A stretch of 64,000 bases of DNA from SHWC01 sp050173345 (GCA_050173345.1 JBFXKW010000008.1:62001-126000); one strand, 5' to 3'. Numbered from the stretch's first letter, positions 33,271 through 41,780 are shown. Translations and numbers: made by a program. The notes: generated from the sequence alone by a model not told the origin.

Positions 33271-34488
33271 ATGACAACGAAGCGTTCGAGCAAGCATCTC
33301 TATTTCCATCTGTCGCGGCGCAACTTCATCAAGGGTGCGACGGCAGGCGCCGCCATCATGGGGGCTCCGGCCATCCTCAAGGGCCTGACCCGCAAGACCT
33401 ACGCGGCGGACGACAACACGGTCCGGCTGCTGATGACCGCGCCGACCATGATCCCCGGCGACTGGAAGACCTTCGAGGCCGAAACCGGCCTGAAGATGCA
33501 GGACACCGTGATGAAGGACGATCCGGGCCTGTTCCTGAACGAGCTTCGGGTCAACGATGCCGGCGAACGGTATGACATCATCTCGACGCTCGCCGGCGTC
33601 GAGAAGCCGCTGATCGATGAGGGCCTGATCGTGCCGATCGAGACGGCGAACGTGCCCAACTGGGCCGGCCTGCCCGCTTCGATCAAGGCGGTGCCTTACC
33701 TCCAGCGCGACCTCGCGCCCGACGGCGGCAAGGTGTGGGGCACGCCGCTCGCCATGAACGCCGACACCTTCGGCTACTTCCCCGACAAGCTCGGCGAGCC
33801 CTATCCGCCCGAGGAGGTGTCGTGGAAGATCGTGTTCGACGACGAGCGCACCATGGGCAAGGCCTCGACCGGCACGATGTTCTACTACCTCGAGGAATGC
33901 GGCATCTATCTCAAGGGCGCCGGCCTGATGGAGATCGGCGATCCGTGCAACATGACGCCGGAGGAAGCCAACAAGGTCGCCGACTACCTGATCGAGCGCA
34001 AGAAGGCCGGGCAGTTCCGCTCCTGGCACACCACGTTCGACGACCAGGTGCAGCTCATCAAGAACGGCGAGGTGCTGGCAATCCGCTGCTGGGAGCCCGC
34101 CGTGAAAGAGGCGCAGAAGGCCGGCATGACCGACTTCGTCTACGCCTACGGCAAGGAAGGCAACCTGAAATGGATGCACGGCATGTACGTGCCGGTGCAG
34201 GCCGCGGAGCGCGGCAATTGGGAGGCGATCAACAAGACGCTGGACTGGATCATGTCGGGCTCCTATGCCGCGGCAATCAGCCCGTTGCGCGGCTACATCT
34301 CGGGCCGGCCGGACCTCGGCGCCGAATACGCCAAGGAGCATGGCCTCGGCGATGAGTCCGCCGCCGCGATCAAGGAGGCGCAGGACAAGCTCGAATATAA
34401 GTTCGCGAAGGAACTTTCCTGGTTCACCGGCGCGCCCGACCATCTGGAAGACATCCAGGCCGCCATGGACCGCGTGCTGAACGCTTGA
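33271..34488 (+). CDS. ABC transporter substrate-binding protein, Tat-exported (first copy)
   Basis: 405 aa from the ATG at 33271 with GGGAGGA 6 nt upstream. The twin-arginine signal is SRRNFIKGATAGAAIMGAPA, so it is exported folded, possibly with its ligand. The mature part has LLMTAPTMIPGDWKTFEAET and the hydrophobic core of a PotD/spermidine-putrescine-binding-like fold (EEVSWKIVFDDERTMGKAS). It is a near-twin of the next gene: same length with no gaps. It would hand its ligand to the permeases further downstream. The ligand is unknown; polyamine or a related organic amine is the family's usual type. Confidence 0.92.
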   Translation: MTTKRSSKHLYFHLSRRNFIKGATAGAAIMGAPAILKGLTRKTYAADDNTVRLLMTAPTMIPGDWKTFEAETGLKMQDTVMKDDPGLFLNELRVNDAGERYDIISTLAGVEKPLIDEGLIVPIETANVPNWAGLPASIKAVPYLQRDLAPDGGKVWGTPLAMNADTFGYFPDKLGEPYPPEEVSWKIVFDDERTMGKASTGTMFYYLEECGIYLKGAGLMEIGDPCNMTPEEANKVADYLIERKKAGQFRSWHTTFDDQVQLIKNGEVLAIRCWEPAVKEAQKAGMTDFVYAYGKEGNLKWMHGMYVPVQAAERGNWEAINKTLDWIMSGSYAAAISPLRGYISGRPDLGAEYAKEHGLGDESAAAIKEAQDKLEYKFAKELSWFTGAPDHLEDIQAAMDRVLNA

Positions 34489-34494
34489 GGTCGA

Positions 34495-34532
34495 GGGATG
34501 GCCGGCTTCGGGGTGCGAACGCCGGCCATCCC
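34495..34532 (+). terminator. Intercistronic hairpin between the two binding-protein genes
   Basis: A 12 bp perfect stem GGGATGGCCGGC with GCCGGCCATCCC around a 14-base loop. It starts 6 nt after the first stop codon and lacks a T run. Such stems often protect the upstream binding-protein mRNA from 3' decay and raise its level over downstream genes. Confidence 0.65.
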
Positions 34533-34553
34533 CTTATGAAACGGGAGGGCGTC

Positions 34554-35771
34554 ATGACCAAGAAGAAGCCGAGCCAACATCTCTATTTCCATCTGTCGCG
34601 TCGCAATTTCATCAAGGGCGCGACAGCGGGCGCCGCGATCATGGGTGCTCCGGCTATCCTCAAGGGTCTGACGCGCCGCGCACGCGCCGCCGAGAAGGGC
34701 ACCATCCGCCTCCTGATGACGGCGCCGACCATCATCCCCGGCGACTGGAAGATCTTCGAGGCCGAGACCGGCCTGAAGATGGAAGACACCGTGATGAAGG
34801 ACGATCCCGGCCTGTTCCTGAACGAGATTCAGGTCAACGACGCGGGCGATCGCTTCGACATCATCTCGACGCTCGCGGGCGTCGAAAGGCCGCTCATCGA
34901 GGGCGGCAACATCATCCCGATCGAGACCGCCAACGTGCCGAACTGGGCCGGCATGCCGGACTCGATCAAGCGGGTGCCGTACCTGCAGCGCGACCTGGCG
35001 CCGGAGGCCGGCAAGGTGTGGGGCACGCCGCTCGCCATGAACGCCGATTCGTTCGGCTATTTCCCCGACAAGCTCGGCGAGCCCTATCCGCCCGAGGAGG
35101 TCTCCTGGTCGCTGGTCTTCGAGGACGAGCGGACCAAGGGCAAGGCCTCGACCGGCACGATGTTCTACTACCTCGAGGAATGCGCCATGTTCCTCAAGGG
35201 CTCCGGCCGGCTCGAACTCGGCGACCCCGCCAACCTGACGCCCGAGGAGGCGAACAAGGTTGCGGACTACCTGATCGAGCGCAAGAAGGCCGGACAGTTC
35301 CGCTCCTGGCACACCACCTTCGACGACCAGGTGCAGCTCATCAAGAACGGCGAGGTGCTGGCGATCCGCTGCTGGGAGCCCGCCGTGAAAGAGGCGCAGA
35401 AGGCCGGCATGACCGACTTCGTGTATTCCAACGCGAAGGAGGGCTACATGAAGTGGATGCACGCCTGCTACATCCCGGCCCAGGTCGAGGAGCGCGGCAA
35501 TTTCGAGGAGGTCTACAAGACGCTGAACTGGATCCTGTCAGGCTCCTATGCGGCGGCGATCAGCCCGTTGCGCGGCTACGTCTCCGGCCGGCCGGACCTC
35601 GGCGCCGAATACGCGCAGGAAAAGGGCCTCGGCGAGGACGTCGCGACCGCCATCTCCGAGGCGCAGGACAAGCTGAAGTTCAAGTTCGCCAAGGAGCTGT
35701 TCTGGTTCACCGGCGCGCCCGACAACCTGCCGGACATCCAGGCCGCGGTGGACCGCGTGCTGAACGCCTAG
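34554..35771 (+). CDS. ABC transporter substrate-binding protein, Tat-exported (second copy)
   Basis: 405 aa from the ATG at 34554 with GGGAGGG 4 nt upstream; an ATG at 34536 is in frame but less well placed. The Tat signal is SRRNFIKGATAGAAIMGAPA as in copy one. The mature part matches the first copy without gaps, with long identical stretches such as ANKVADYLIERKKAGQFRSW. The differences lie mainly in regions likely to line the binding cleft (for example KRVPYLQRDLAPEAGKVWG against KAVPYLQRDLAPDGGKVWG). A tandem duplication; two related ligands may be served by one set of permeases. Confidence 0.92.
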   Translation: MTKKKPSQHLYFHLSRRNFIKGATAGAAIMGAPAILKGLTRRARAAEKGTIRLLMTAPTIIPGDWKIFEAETGLKMEDTVMKDDPGLFLNEIQVNDAGDRFDIISTLAGVERPLIEGGNIIPIETANVPNWAGMPDSIKRVPYLQRDLAPEAGKVWGTPLAMNADSFGYFPDKLGEPYPPEEVSWSLVFEDERTKGKASTGTMFYYLEECAMFLKGSGRLELGDPANLTPEEANKVADYLIERKKAGQFRSWHTTFDDQVQLIKNGEVLAIRCWEPAVKEAQKAGMTDFVYSNAKEGYMKWMHACYIPAQVEERGNFEEVYKTLNWILSGSYAAAISPLRGYVSGRPDLGAEYAQEKGLGEDVATAISEAQDKLKFKFAKELFWFTGAPDNLPDIQAAVDRVLNA

Positions 35772-35795
35772 AGCCTCGCATTGGGGCGGGTTTCG

Positions 35796-35836
35796 GGAAT
35801 GTCCCGGCATGCATGACGCAGGTGCCGGGACATTCC
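35796..35836 (+). terminator. Hairpin after the second binding-protein gene
   Basis: A 13 bp stem GGAATGTCCCGGC with GCCGGGACATTCC around a 15-base loop, 24 nt past the stop codon. No T run. Likely the same stabilising or attenuating role as the hairpin at 34495, setting binding-protein expression above permease expression. Confidence 0.65.
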
Positions 35837-35874
35837 TGCGGCGCAGCGGCCAGCATGTCGTATCCTAGACCGCA

Positions 35875-36795
35875 ATGAGCGCTGCCGGACATCGCCGGGA
35901 GGATTGGACGGCGCGGCGCCTGCTGCCGCGGCTGCCCGCCGGCGTGTGGTCGCTCTCGGGCTTCACCTTCCTCTGGTTCTTCGGGATCGTGGTGCCGCTG
36001 ATCGGCATCGTGCTGTTCTCGTTCCTGCAGACCAAGGGCGTCAAGGTCCAGTGGGACTTCACCGTCAAGGCGTATGAGCGCCTGTTCTTCTATGGCGGCG
36101 GCCCGCTCTTGGAGCGCACCATCCGCATCGCGGCGACCATGACCGTGATCGAGCTGCTGCTCGCCTTCCCGTTCGCCCTCTGGCTCGCCAAGAGCTGCAA
36201 GAACCAGTCGCTCCGGCTGCTCACCTTCACGCTGCTGACCGTGCCCTTCTTCCTGAGCCCGGTCGCGCGCGTCATCGTCTGGCGCTCGGTGATGAGCATC
36301 TCAGGGCTGGTCAACAGCGCGCTGATGGGCATCGGCATCGTCGACGAGCCGGTCGAATGGCTGATCTTCTCCGAGTTCGCCGTCCATCTCGGCTTCCTCG
36401 GGCAATACTTCCCGGCCATGGTATGGCCGATCTTTCTCTCGATCGCGCTGATCGACGACGAGTACCTGGAGGCGAGCAAGGATCTCGGCGCGAGCCGGCT
36501 GCACACGCTGATCCACGTCATCCTGCCGCTCGCGCTGCCCGGCATCGTCGCCGGCGTGATCTTCTGCTTCGTGCCGATGCTGGGCGATACCGTGGTGCCG
36601 CAGCAGATGGGCGGCGGCAACGTGCTGATGCTGAGTCACAACGTCTACAACATGATCGGCGCCGGCAATTTCGTGATGGCGGCGGCGCTCGCCTCGCTCG
36701 TGCTCGCCATCATGTTCGCCTTCCAGGTGTTGCTGTGGGCCGTGCTGCGCCCGGTCGGCGGCCTCAACAACGTGTTCGCGAGCCTGCAGCGATGA
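35875..36795 (+). CDS. ABC transporter permease, PotB-like
   Basis: 306 aa with about six transmembrane segments. The cytoplasmic EAA loop that contacts the ATPase reads DDEYLEASKDLGASRLHTLI followed by HVILPLALPGIVAGVI. Membrane segments include FTFLWFFGIVVPLIGIVLF and FLSPVARVIVWRSVM. It is the first permease of the PotABCD-type importer; its last codon overlaps the next permease ATG (ATGA, 36792-36795). Confidence 0.93.
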   Translation: MSAAGHRREDWTARRLLPRLPAGVWSLSGFTFLWFFGIVVPLIGIVLFSFLQTKGVKVQWDFTVKAYERLFFYGGGPLLERTIRIAATMTVIELLLAFPFALWLAKSCKNQSLRLLTFTLLTVPFFLSPVARVIVWRSVMSISGLVNSALMGIGIVDEPVEWLIFSEFAVHLGFLGQYFPAMVWPIFLSIALIDDEYLEASKDLGASRLHTLIHVILPLALPGIVAGVIFCFVPMLGDTVVPQQMGGGNVLMLSHNVYNMIGAGNFVMAAALASLVLAIMFAFQVLLWAVLRPVGGLNNVFASLQR

Positions 36796-37703
36796 CGGCA
36801 GTGACGGAACGCGCGCGCGCCGCCGAAGCCGGCATGGCCCGGCAGAGCTTCAGCCAGCGCTTCGCCGAGCGCTGGCCGAGCTGGGGTTCGGCGTTCATCG
36901 GCTATTTCGTCCTGCTGATCATCTATTTCCCGATCCTCTGGCTGATGATCCTCTCGGTCAGCGGCGAGCCGCTGACCGGCTTCCCCGGCCAGTGGACGCT
37001 GCAGTGGTACGACGACATGCTCTACGGCACCGGGCAGCGCGAGGGCGAAGCCTATGCCGTCAACGCGCGCGTGCTCGACCCGCTGCTGCTGAGCTTCATG
37101 CTCGCGCTGATCACGGCGTTCGCCTGCATGGTCGCCGCCCTCCTGGTCGGGCCGATCCTGCCGAGGGTGCGGCTGCGCGGGCCGATCCTGCTCGGCTACC
37201 TGATGCCGCTGATGGTGCCGGGCATCGTCGCGGGCGTCTCGATCTTCCTGTTCTACCGGCTCGGGCTGAACGTGAAGATGGGCCTGTGGTCGCTCGTGGT
37301 CGCGCACTTCATCTGGGCGTTCCCGTTCTCGCTGCTCGCCATGCTGGTGGTCGCCTCGCGTTTCGACACGCGCCTGCTCGAGGCGGCGGCCGATCTCGGC
37401 GCCGGGCCGTGGCGGCGCTTCTGGCAGATCCAGGCGCCGATCCTGAAGCCCGGCATCTTCGCCGCCGGCTTCTTCGGCTTCCTGCTCTCGTTCAACGAGC
37501 TGCCGTTCAGCATCTTCATGCGCGCCGGCCAGATCACGCTGCCGCTCTATCTGTGGATCCAGTCGGGCGCGCACAATTCGTCGGTGCCGCTGATCTTCGC
37601 GCTCAGCACGCTGATCACGATCGCCAGCATCATCCTCACCTTCATCGCCATCAAGGTGGCGTTCGGCGAGAAGGTGCAGAAGCCAAGCAAGGGCGAAGGC
37701 TAG
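36792..37703 (+). CDS. ABC transporter permease, PotC-like
   Basis: 303 aa from the ATG at 36792, overlapping the stop of the first permease by 4 bp. About six transmembrane segments; the EAA loop is DTRLLEAAADLGAGPWRRFW then QIQAPILKPGIFAAGFFGFL. The N-terminal region is polar (EAGMARQSFSQRFAERW). It pairs with the PotB-like permease to form the translocation channel. The ATPase gene follows after 18 bp. Confidence 0.93.
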   Translation: MTAVTERARAAEAGMARQSFSQRFAERWPSWGSAFIGYFVLLIIYFPILWLMILSVSGEPLTGFPGQWTLQWYDDMLYGTGQREGEAYAVNARVLDPLLLSFMLALITAFACMVAALLVGPILPRVRLRGPILLGYLMPLMVPGIVAGVSIFLFYRLGLNVKMGLWSLVVAHFIWAFPFSLLAMLVVASRFDTRLLEAAADLGAGPWRRFWQIQAPILKPGIFAAGFFGFLLSFNELPFSIFMRAGQITLPLYLWIQSGAHNSSVPLIFALSTLITIASIILTFIAIKVAFGEKVQKPSKGEG

Positions 37704-37721
37704 GGAGAGACGGAGGCCGAT

Positions 37722-38852
37722 GTGAACCAGATGCCGGCCGGAACAGCGAGAAACGCCGCGGCCGATGCGCCGATCCTCGAAGTGGTCGACGCGACGCACC
37801 GCTATGGCGAGGTGACGGCGCTCGACGACGTGTCGATCACGGCGCGGCGCGGCGAGTTCCTGACCCTGCTCGGCGAGAGCGGCTCCGGCAAGACGACGCT
37901 GCTCCGCATCGTCGCCGGGCTCGAGCGGCCGAGCGCGATCCGCAGCATCATGATCGACGGCACCGACGCCACGCTGCTGCCGGCCAACAAGCGCAACACC
38001 ACGACCGTCTTCCAGCACTACGCGCTGTTCCCGCACATGTCGGTCGGCGAGAACATCGAATACGGCCTGCGCGTGCGCGGCCTCCCCAAGGACGAGCGGC
38101 GCAAGCGGGCCGAGCGCACGCTCGAGCTGGTGCGGCTCCCCGGCCTCTACGACCGGCGCGTGCACCAGCTCTCGGGCGGCCAGAAGCAGCGCATCGCGCT
38201 CGCCCGCGCGCTGGTGACCGAGCCGGCGATCCTCCTGCTCGACGAGCCCCTGGGCGCGCTCGACGAGAAGCTGCGCATCGACATGCAGGTCGAGCTCAAG
38301 GAGCTGCACGAGCGGCTCGGCCTCACCTTCATCTACGTCACGCACAGCCAGGAGGAGGCGCTCACCATGAGCGACCGCATCCTCCTGATGAGGCGCGGCC
38401 GCGTGGTGCAGGAAGGGCCGCCGACCGAGATCTTCGACCGGCCGGCGTCGCGCTTCGTCGCCGAGTTCATGAATGTCGAGAACCTGCTCGACGGCACGGT
38501 CGAGAGCGCGCAGGGCGGCCAGGCCGCGGTGCGCATCGGCACCCATCTCCTGCGCGGCCCGTGGACCGGGCGCGGCGTGCCCGAAGCCGGCGCAAAGGCA
38601 TGCATCGCGGTGCGTGCCGAGCGCATCAAGTTCGGCGCAGCACCCGAGGGCGCCGGCGAAACGGTCAACCGGCTGCCCTGCCGGCCGGGCTCGACGATCT
38701 ACAAGGGCAAGTATGTCGACCAGACGCTGGAGACCGAGATCGGCCCGGTCAAGGCGCGCGTCTGGGACCGCGGCGTCAGGCTCGACGAGATCGCCGCCAT
38801 CTGGTGGCGCGCCGGCGAATGCGCCGTGATGCCGGTCGAGGCGGGTGAATAG
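37722..38852 (+). CDS. ABC transporter ATP-binding protein, PotA-like
   Basis: 376 aa from the GTG at 37722, preceded by CGGAGG; an ATG lies three codons on. Walker A is LLGESGSGKTTLLRIVAGLE, the Q-loop VFQHYALFPHMSVGENIEYG, the signature QLSGGQKQRIALARALVTEP, Walker B ILLLDEPLGALDEKLR and the H-loop FIYVTHSQEEALTMSD. A C-terminal TOBE-type domain (about residues 260-376) follows as in PotA/FbpC. It powers import through the two permeases. Last gene of the operon, followed by a family B repeat. Confidence 0.95.
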   Translation: MNQMPAGTARNAAADAPILEVVDATHRYGEVTALDDVSITARRGEFLTLLGESGSGKTTLLRIVAGLERPSAIRSIMIDGTDATLLPANKRNTTTVFQHYALFPHMSVGENIEYGLRVRGLPKDERRKRAERTLELVRLPGLYDRRVHQLSGGQKQRIALARALVTEPAILLLDEPLGALDEKLRIDMQVELKELHERLGLTFIYVTHSQEEALTMSDRILLMRRGRVVQEGPPTEIFDRPASRFVAEFMNVENLLDGTVESAQGGQAAVRIGTHLLRGPWTGRGVPEAGAKACIAVRAERIKFGAAPEGAGETVNRLPCRPGSTIYKGKYVDQTLETEIGPVKARVWDRGVRLDEIAAIWWRAGECAVMPVEAGE

Positions 38853-38863
38853 GCCATTCCCCC

Positions 38864-38957
38864 TTCGTCATGGCCCGGCTTGACCGGGCCATCCAGGAAT
38901 CTTCGCAACCGTCCTGCCGCCGCCCCTGGATGCCCCGCCTGCGCGGGGCATGACGAA
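38864..38957. repeat. Intergenic palindromic repeat, family B, copy 3
   Basis: TTCGTCATGGCCCGGCTTGA with partner CCGGGCCATCCAGG, a spacer, then CCTGGATGCCCCGCCTGCGC with GCGGGGCATGACGAA. The right half is nearly the same as the right half of copy 1 (7516-7545); the left half resembles copy 2. It fills the 147 bp gap between the convergent ATPase and VOC genes. Confidence 0.8.
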
Positions 38958-38999
38958 GAAAGAAGGCGTCGGCCCGGCCATGACGACGTGGCGGGTGTT

Positions 39000-39536
39000 T
39001 CAGCGCTTCGGCGGGTACCAGTAGAGCGGCTCGGGGCGGGACCAGTTGGCCGGGCGGTCGATCACCTCGACGGTGGTCTTGCAGGCCGGCTCGGTCTCGA
39101 AATAGGCGAATTGCACGCCGGCCCAGTTGCCCTCCTGAACGGGCGCGAAGCCGCGCTCGGCGAAGCGGCGATAGACCTCGGGCCAGGCCATATCCATGTC
39201 CTTCAGCAGCACGCCGACATGGTGGATGCCCTCGCCGTGCTCGCTCAGGAAATCATGATAGATGCTCGGGCCGTCGAGCGGCTGAATGATCTCCCAGTTG
39301 AGCGCGCCGGTCCAGGCGAGCGCGAGGCGCATGGTGTAATCGGCCGGCTGGCCGCGATAGGTGCGCCCGCTCAGCAGCGGCGGCTCGTATTGCTGCACCC
39401 ACCAGGGGCCGATGCCGAGCTTGTCGGCATAACTCCGCACCAGCGCGTCGAGATCGCTCGTGACGACGCAGACCTGCACCGTCTCGCGGAACAGGCTGGT
39501 CGGCAGGTAGGTGTCCTTGTAGTCGGGCGCGCTCAT
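39000..39536 (-). CDS. VOC-fold (glyoxalase/dioxygenase-like) protein
   Basis: 178 aa from the ATG at 39536. VOC-type segments are ETVQVCVVTSDLDALVRSYA at the N-terminus, WEIIQPLDGPSIYHDFLSEH, then EGIHHVGVLLKDMD in the second half and QFAYFETEPACKTTVEVIDR at the end. The His and Glu of the second beta-alpha-beta unit fit a divalent-metal site. Possible reactions include isomerisation, epimerisation or ring opening. Its start overlaps the dioxygenase stop (39533), so it is co-translated and probably acts on the same pathway. Confidence 0.8.
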   Translation of the reverse strand: MSAPDYKDTYLPTSLFRETVQVCVVTSDLDALVRSYADKLGIGPWWVQQYEPPLLSGRTYRGQPADYTMRLALAWTGALNWEIIQPLDGPSIYHDFLSEHGEGIHHVGVLLKDMDMAWPEVYRRFAERGFAPVQEGNWAGVQFAYFETEPACKTTVEVIDRPANWSRPEPLYWYPPKR

Positions 39537-40393
39537 GCCGCGTGCGCGCCTTTGACCGGCGCGCCACAGCCGACGATCGCGCGATAGAGCGTGCGCGGCG
39601 CGGTGTAGCCGCCGGTCGCGCTGTGGATGGTGGCGCGGTTGTCGCAGCCGACCACGTCGCCTTGCCGCCAGACGTGCCGATATTGAAACGCGGGATTCGT
39701 CGCGTGGGCGTAGAGCTCTTCGAGCAGCGCGCCGCTCTCGGCGGGCGCGAGCCCGACGACGCTGCGCGTGAAGCCCGGGTTGACGAAGAGCGCAGGCCGG
39801 CCATTCACCGGATGGCGCCGCACGATCGGATGCACGACCTCGGGGATGCGGGCCGACTGCTCGGCCGTGAGCGCGACCTTCGCCTCCTCGCCGCGCCGCC
39901 CGCCGAACATGTGATGCACGGCCTTGAGCCCCGCGATGCGGCGCTTGAGCGCCTCCGGCAGCGCCTCGTAGGCGCGGATCATGTCGGCGAAGATGGTGTC
40001 GCCGCCCGCCGGCGGCACCTCGAGCGCGTAGAGGAAGGTCGCGTCCGACGGGCCCGCCATGTAGGACAGGTCGGAATGCCAATAGGCGCCGGCCGGGGCC
40101 TTGGTGGTGCGCCCCTTGCCGCTCCCGACCACGTTCGAGATGACCGAGACGTCGTGCGTGTCGGGATGGTGGTACTGGTCGAGGATGTGCGGCACCAGCG
40201 GGCCGAATACCGCGCGCATGAAATCGGCGTAGGCAAGCGCCTCCAACCGCTGGTCGCGGAAGATCAGCACGCGGTGGTCGGCGAGCGCCTGGCGCAACCG
40301 CGACGCCACATCGGGCGTGGCTGGCTTGGCGAGGTCGATGCCACGCGCTTCGGCGCCGAACGCGGCATCGAGGGGGACGATGGCAAGCGTCAT
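39533..40393 (-). CDS. TauD/TfdA-type Fe(II)/2-oxoglutarate dioxygenase
   Basis: 286 aa from the ATG at 40393. The iron ligands follow the 2-His-1-carboxylate pattern: His106 and Asp108 in AYWHSDLSYM, and the distal His257 in IHSATGGY, with Arg271 for 2-oxoglutarate. The N-terminal HRVLIFRDQRLEALAYADFM and FGPLVPHILDQ are typical of TauD/TfdA enzymes. These use 2-oxoglutarate and O2 to hydroxylate sulfonates, aryloxy acids or other small acids. It overlaps the VOC gene and follows the CoA-transferase gene by 31 bp: a three-gene set. Confidence 0.9.
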   Translation of the reverse strand: MTLAIVPLDAAFGAEARGIDLAKPATPDVASRLRQALADHRVLIFRDQRLEALAYADFMRAVFGPLVPHILDQYHHPDTHDVSVISNVVGSGKGRTTKAPAGAYWHSDLSYMAGPSDATFLYALEVPPAGGDTIFADMIRAYEALPEALKRRIAGLKAVHHMFGGRRGEEAKVALTAEQSARIPEVVHPIVRRHPVNGRPALFVNPGFTRSVVGLAPAESGALLEELYAHATNPAFQYRHVWRQGDVVGCDNRATIHSATGGYTAPRTLYRAIVGCGAPVKGAHAA

Positions 40394-40424
40394 GGGATCA
40401 GGCTGCGGCAAGCCGCGCCGGGAT

Positions 40425-41567
40425 TCAAGCCCGCTGCTTGCCGCCGTCCCAGGCGGTGACGATCTCGCCCGCCCTGCGCCGCGCGATGGCGGTGCGCGCA
40501 GGCTCGACCGCGCCGTCGATGCGCGCCGGGAACAGCACCTCGATGAACGGGTCGGCACCGTCATGGCGCACCACGAAACCCCGCTCGCGGGTCTGCGGGT
40601 GATCCACCATCTCGGCAAGCTCGTGCACCGGCTCGAAGCAGCAATCGACCGCGCCGAGCAGCGCGACCCAGTCGGCGAGCGGCTTGCTCTCGAACAGGCG
40701 CACGACCTCGCCGATCAGCGTGGTTTGCGGCATCTTCTCCCATTGCCGCGGGGTCCACTCGGGATGGCCGACCGCCTCGCAGAAGTTTTGCCAGAACTTC
40801 TCTTCGAGCGCGCCGAGCGTGACGAAGCGGCCGTCCGCGGTGCGGTAGATCTGATAGAACGCGGCGCCGCCGGTGAGGAACGCGCCGCCGCGCGCCACCT
40901 CGAAGCCCGGCCGCGTCGATGCGGTCAGCGCCCATTGGCTCCAGGGCAGCGGGCTTTCCGCGATCGAGCAGTCGATATGGCAGCCCGTGCCGCTGCCGCC
41001 CGGCCGGTCGCGCCCGATGATCGCGGCGAGGATCGAGAGCGCGGCGTGCATGCCGCTCGAATAGTCGGCGACCATCGGAAAGGCGGCATAGGGCCGCTCG
41101 GCGCTGCCGCTCAGCGAGAGCGCGCCGAAGAGCGCCATGTAGTTGATGTCGTGGCCGCCCTTGAGCCGGTAGGGGCCGCCCTCACCCCAGCCCGAGAGCG
41201 AGCAGCGGATCAGGCGCGGGTTCAACGCGGCGAGCCGCTCGTCCGGGAAGCCGAGCCGCGCCAGCACGCCCGGCCGATAGGATTCGAGGAACACGTCGGC
41301 GCGGCTCACCAGCGCTTCGAGATCGGCCTTGCCGGCGGCGGACTTCAAATCCAGCTCGATGACGCACTTGCTCTGGTTGATCACCTTGTACCAGGCGGAG
41401 ACGCCGTCCGCATCGAGCGGGCCGATCTTGCGCATCGGCTCGCCGCCCGGCGGCTCGATGCGGATCACATCGGCGCCGAGGTCGGCGAGGATCAGCGAGG
41501 CATAGGGCCCCGGCGCGTACTGCGAGAGGTCGAGGACGCGGATGCCCTCGAGGAAGCGGAACGGCAC
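40425..41567 (-). CDS. Class III (CaiB/BaiF-type) CoA transferase
   Basis: 380 aa from the GTG at 41567. Its frame is open further upstream only because the adjoining repeat contains no stop codon. The N-terminal segment LEGIRVLDLSQYAPGPYASL, then DLGADVIRIEPPGGEPMRK are typical of the family. The putative catalytic Asp lies in FPMVADYSSGMHAAL, followed by GTGCHIDCSIAESPL. These enzymes move CoA between acids or epimerise acyl-CoAs (as in AMACR). It heads the minus-strand trio with the dioxygenase and VOC protein, so together they may open and degrade an organic acid; the substrate is unknown. Confidence 0.9.
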   Translation of the reverse strand: MPFRFLEGIRVLDLSQYAPGPYASLILADLGADVIRIEPPGGEPMRKIGPLDADGVSAWYKVINQSKCVIELDLKSAAGKADLEALVSRADVFLESYRPGVLARLGFPDERLAALNPRLIRCSLSGWGEGGPYRLKGGHDINYMALFGALSLSGSAERPYAAFPMVADYSSGMHAALSILAAIIGRDRPGGSGTGCHIDCSIAESPLPWSQWALTASTRPGFEVARGGAFLTGGAAFYQIYRTADGRFVTLGALEEKFWQNFCEAVGHPEWTPRQWEKMPQTTLIGEVVRLFESKPLADWVALLGAVDCCFEPVHELAEMVDHPQTRERGFVVRHDGADPFIEVLFPARIDGAVEPARTAIARRRAGEIVTAWDGGKQRA

Positions 41568-41612
41568 GGGGCTAGAACAGCGCTGTGGTCGAGGCCGAAA
41601 CCGAGCCTGCGG

Positions 41613-41755
41613 CCCCACCCCCACCCCAACCCTCCCCCTTCAAGGGGGAGGGAGTAAGAGACGGAAGCGGGCCGAAACCGCACATCCTGTCCCCTCCCCC
41701 CTTGAGGGGGAGAGCCTGCCCCCGACTTGATCGGGGGGTTAGGGTGGGGGGTGAG
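41613..41755. repeat. C/G-run intergenic repeat with large inverted symmetry (family C)
   Basis: Contains CCCCCACCCCAACCCTCCCC at the left, CCCCCTTCAAGGGGG and CCCCCTTGAGGGGG in the middle, and TTAGGGTGGGGGGTG at the right, so the ends are mutual inverted copies. Runs of C and G could form strong hairpins or G-quadruplexes. It lies in the 213 bp gap between the CoA transferase start and the end of clpA. Confidence 0.7.
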
Positions 41756-41780
41756 CCGCACACTCGCAGCACGATCACGT

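Noticed and set aside
36645..38546. 633-codon open frame on the minus strand under the ABC transporter genes
   Set aside because: Shadow of the second permease and the ATPase gene.
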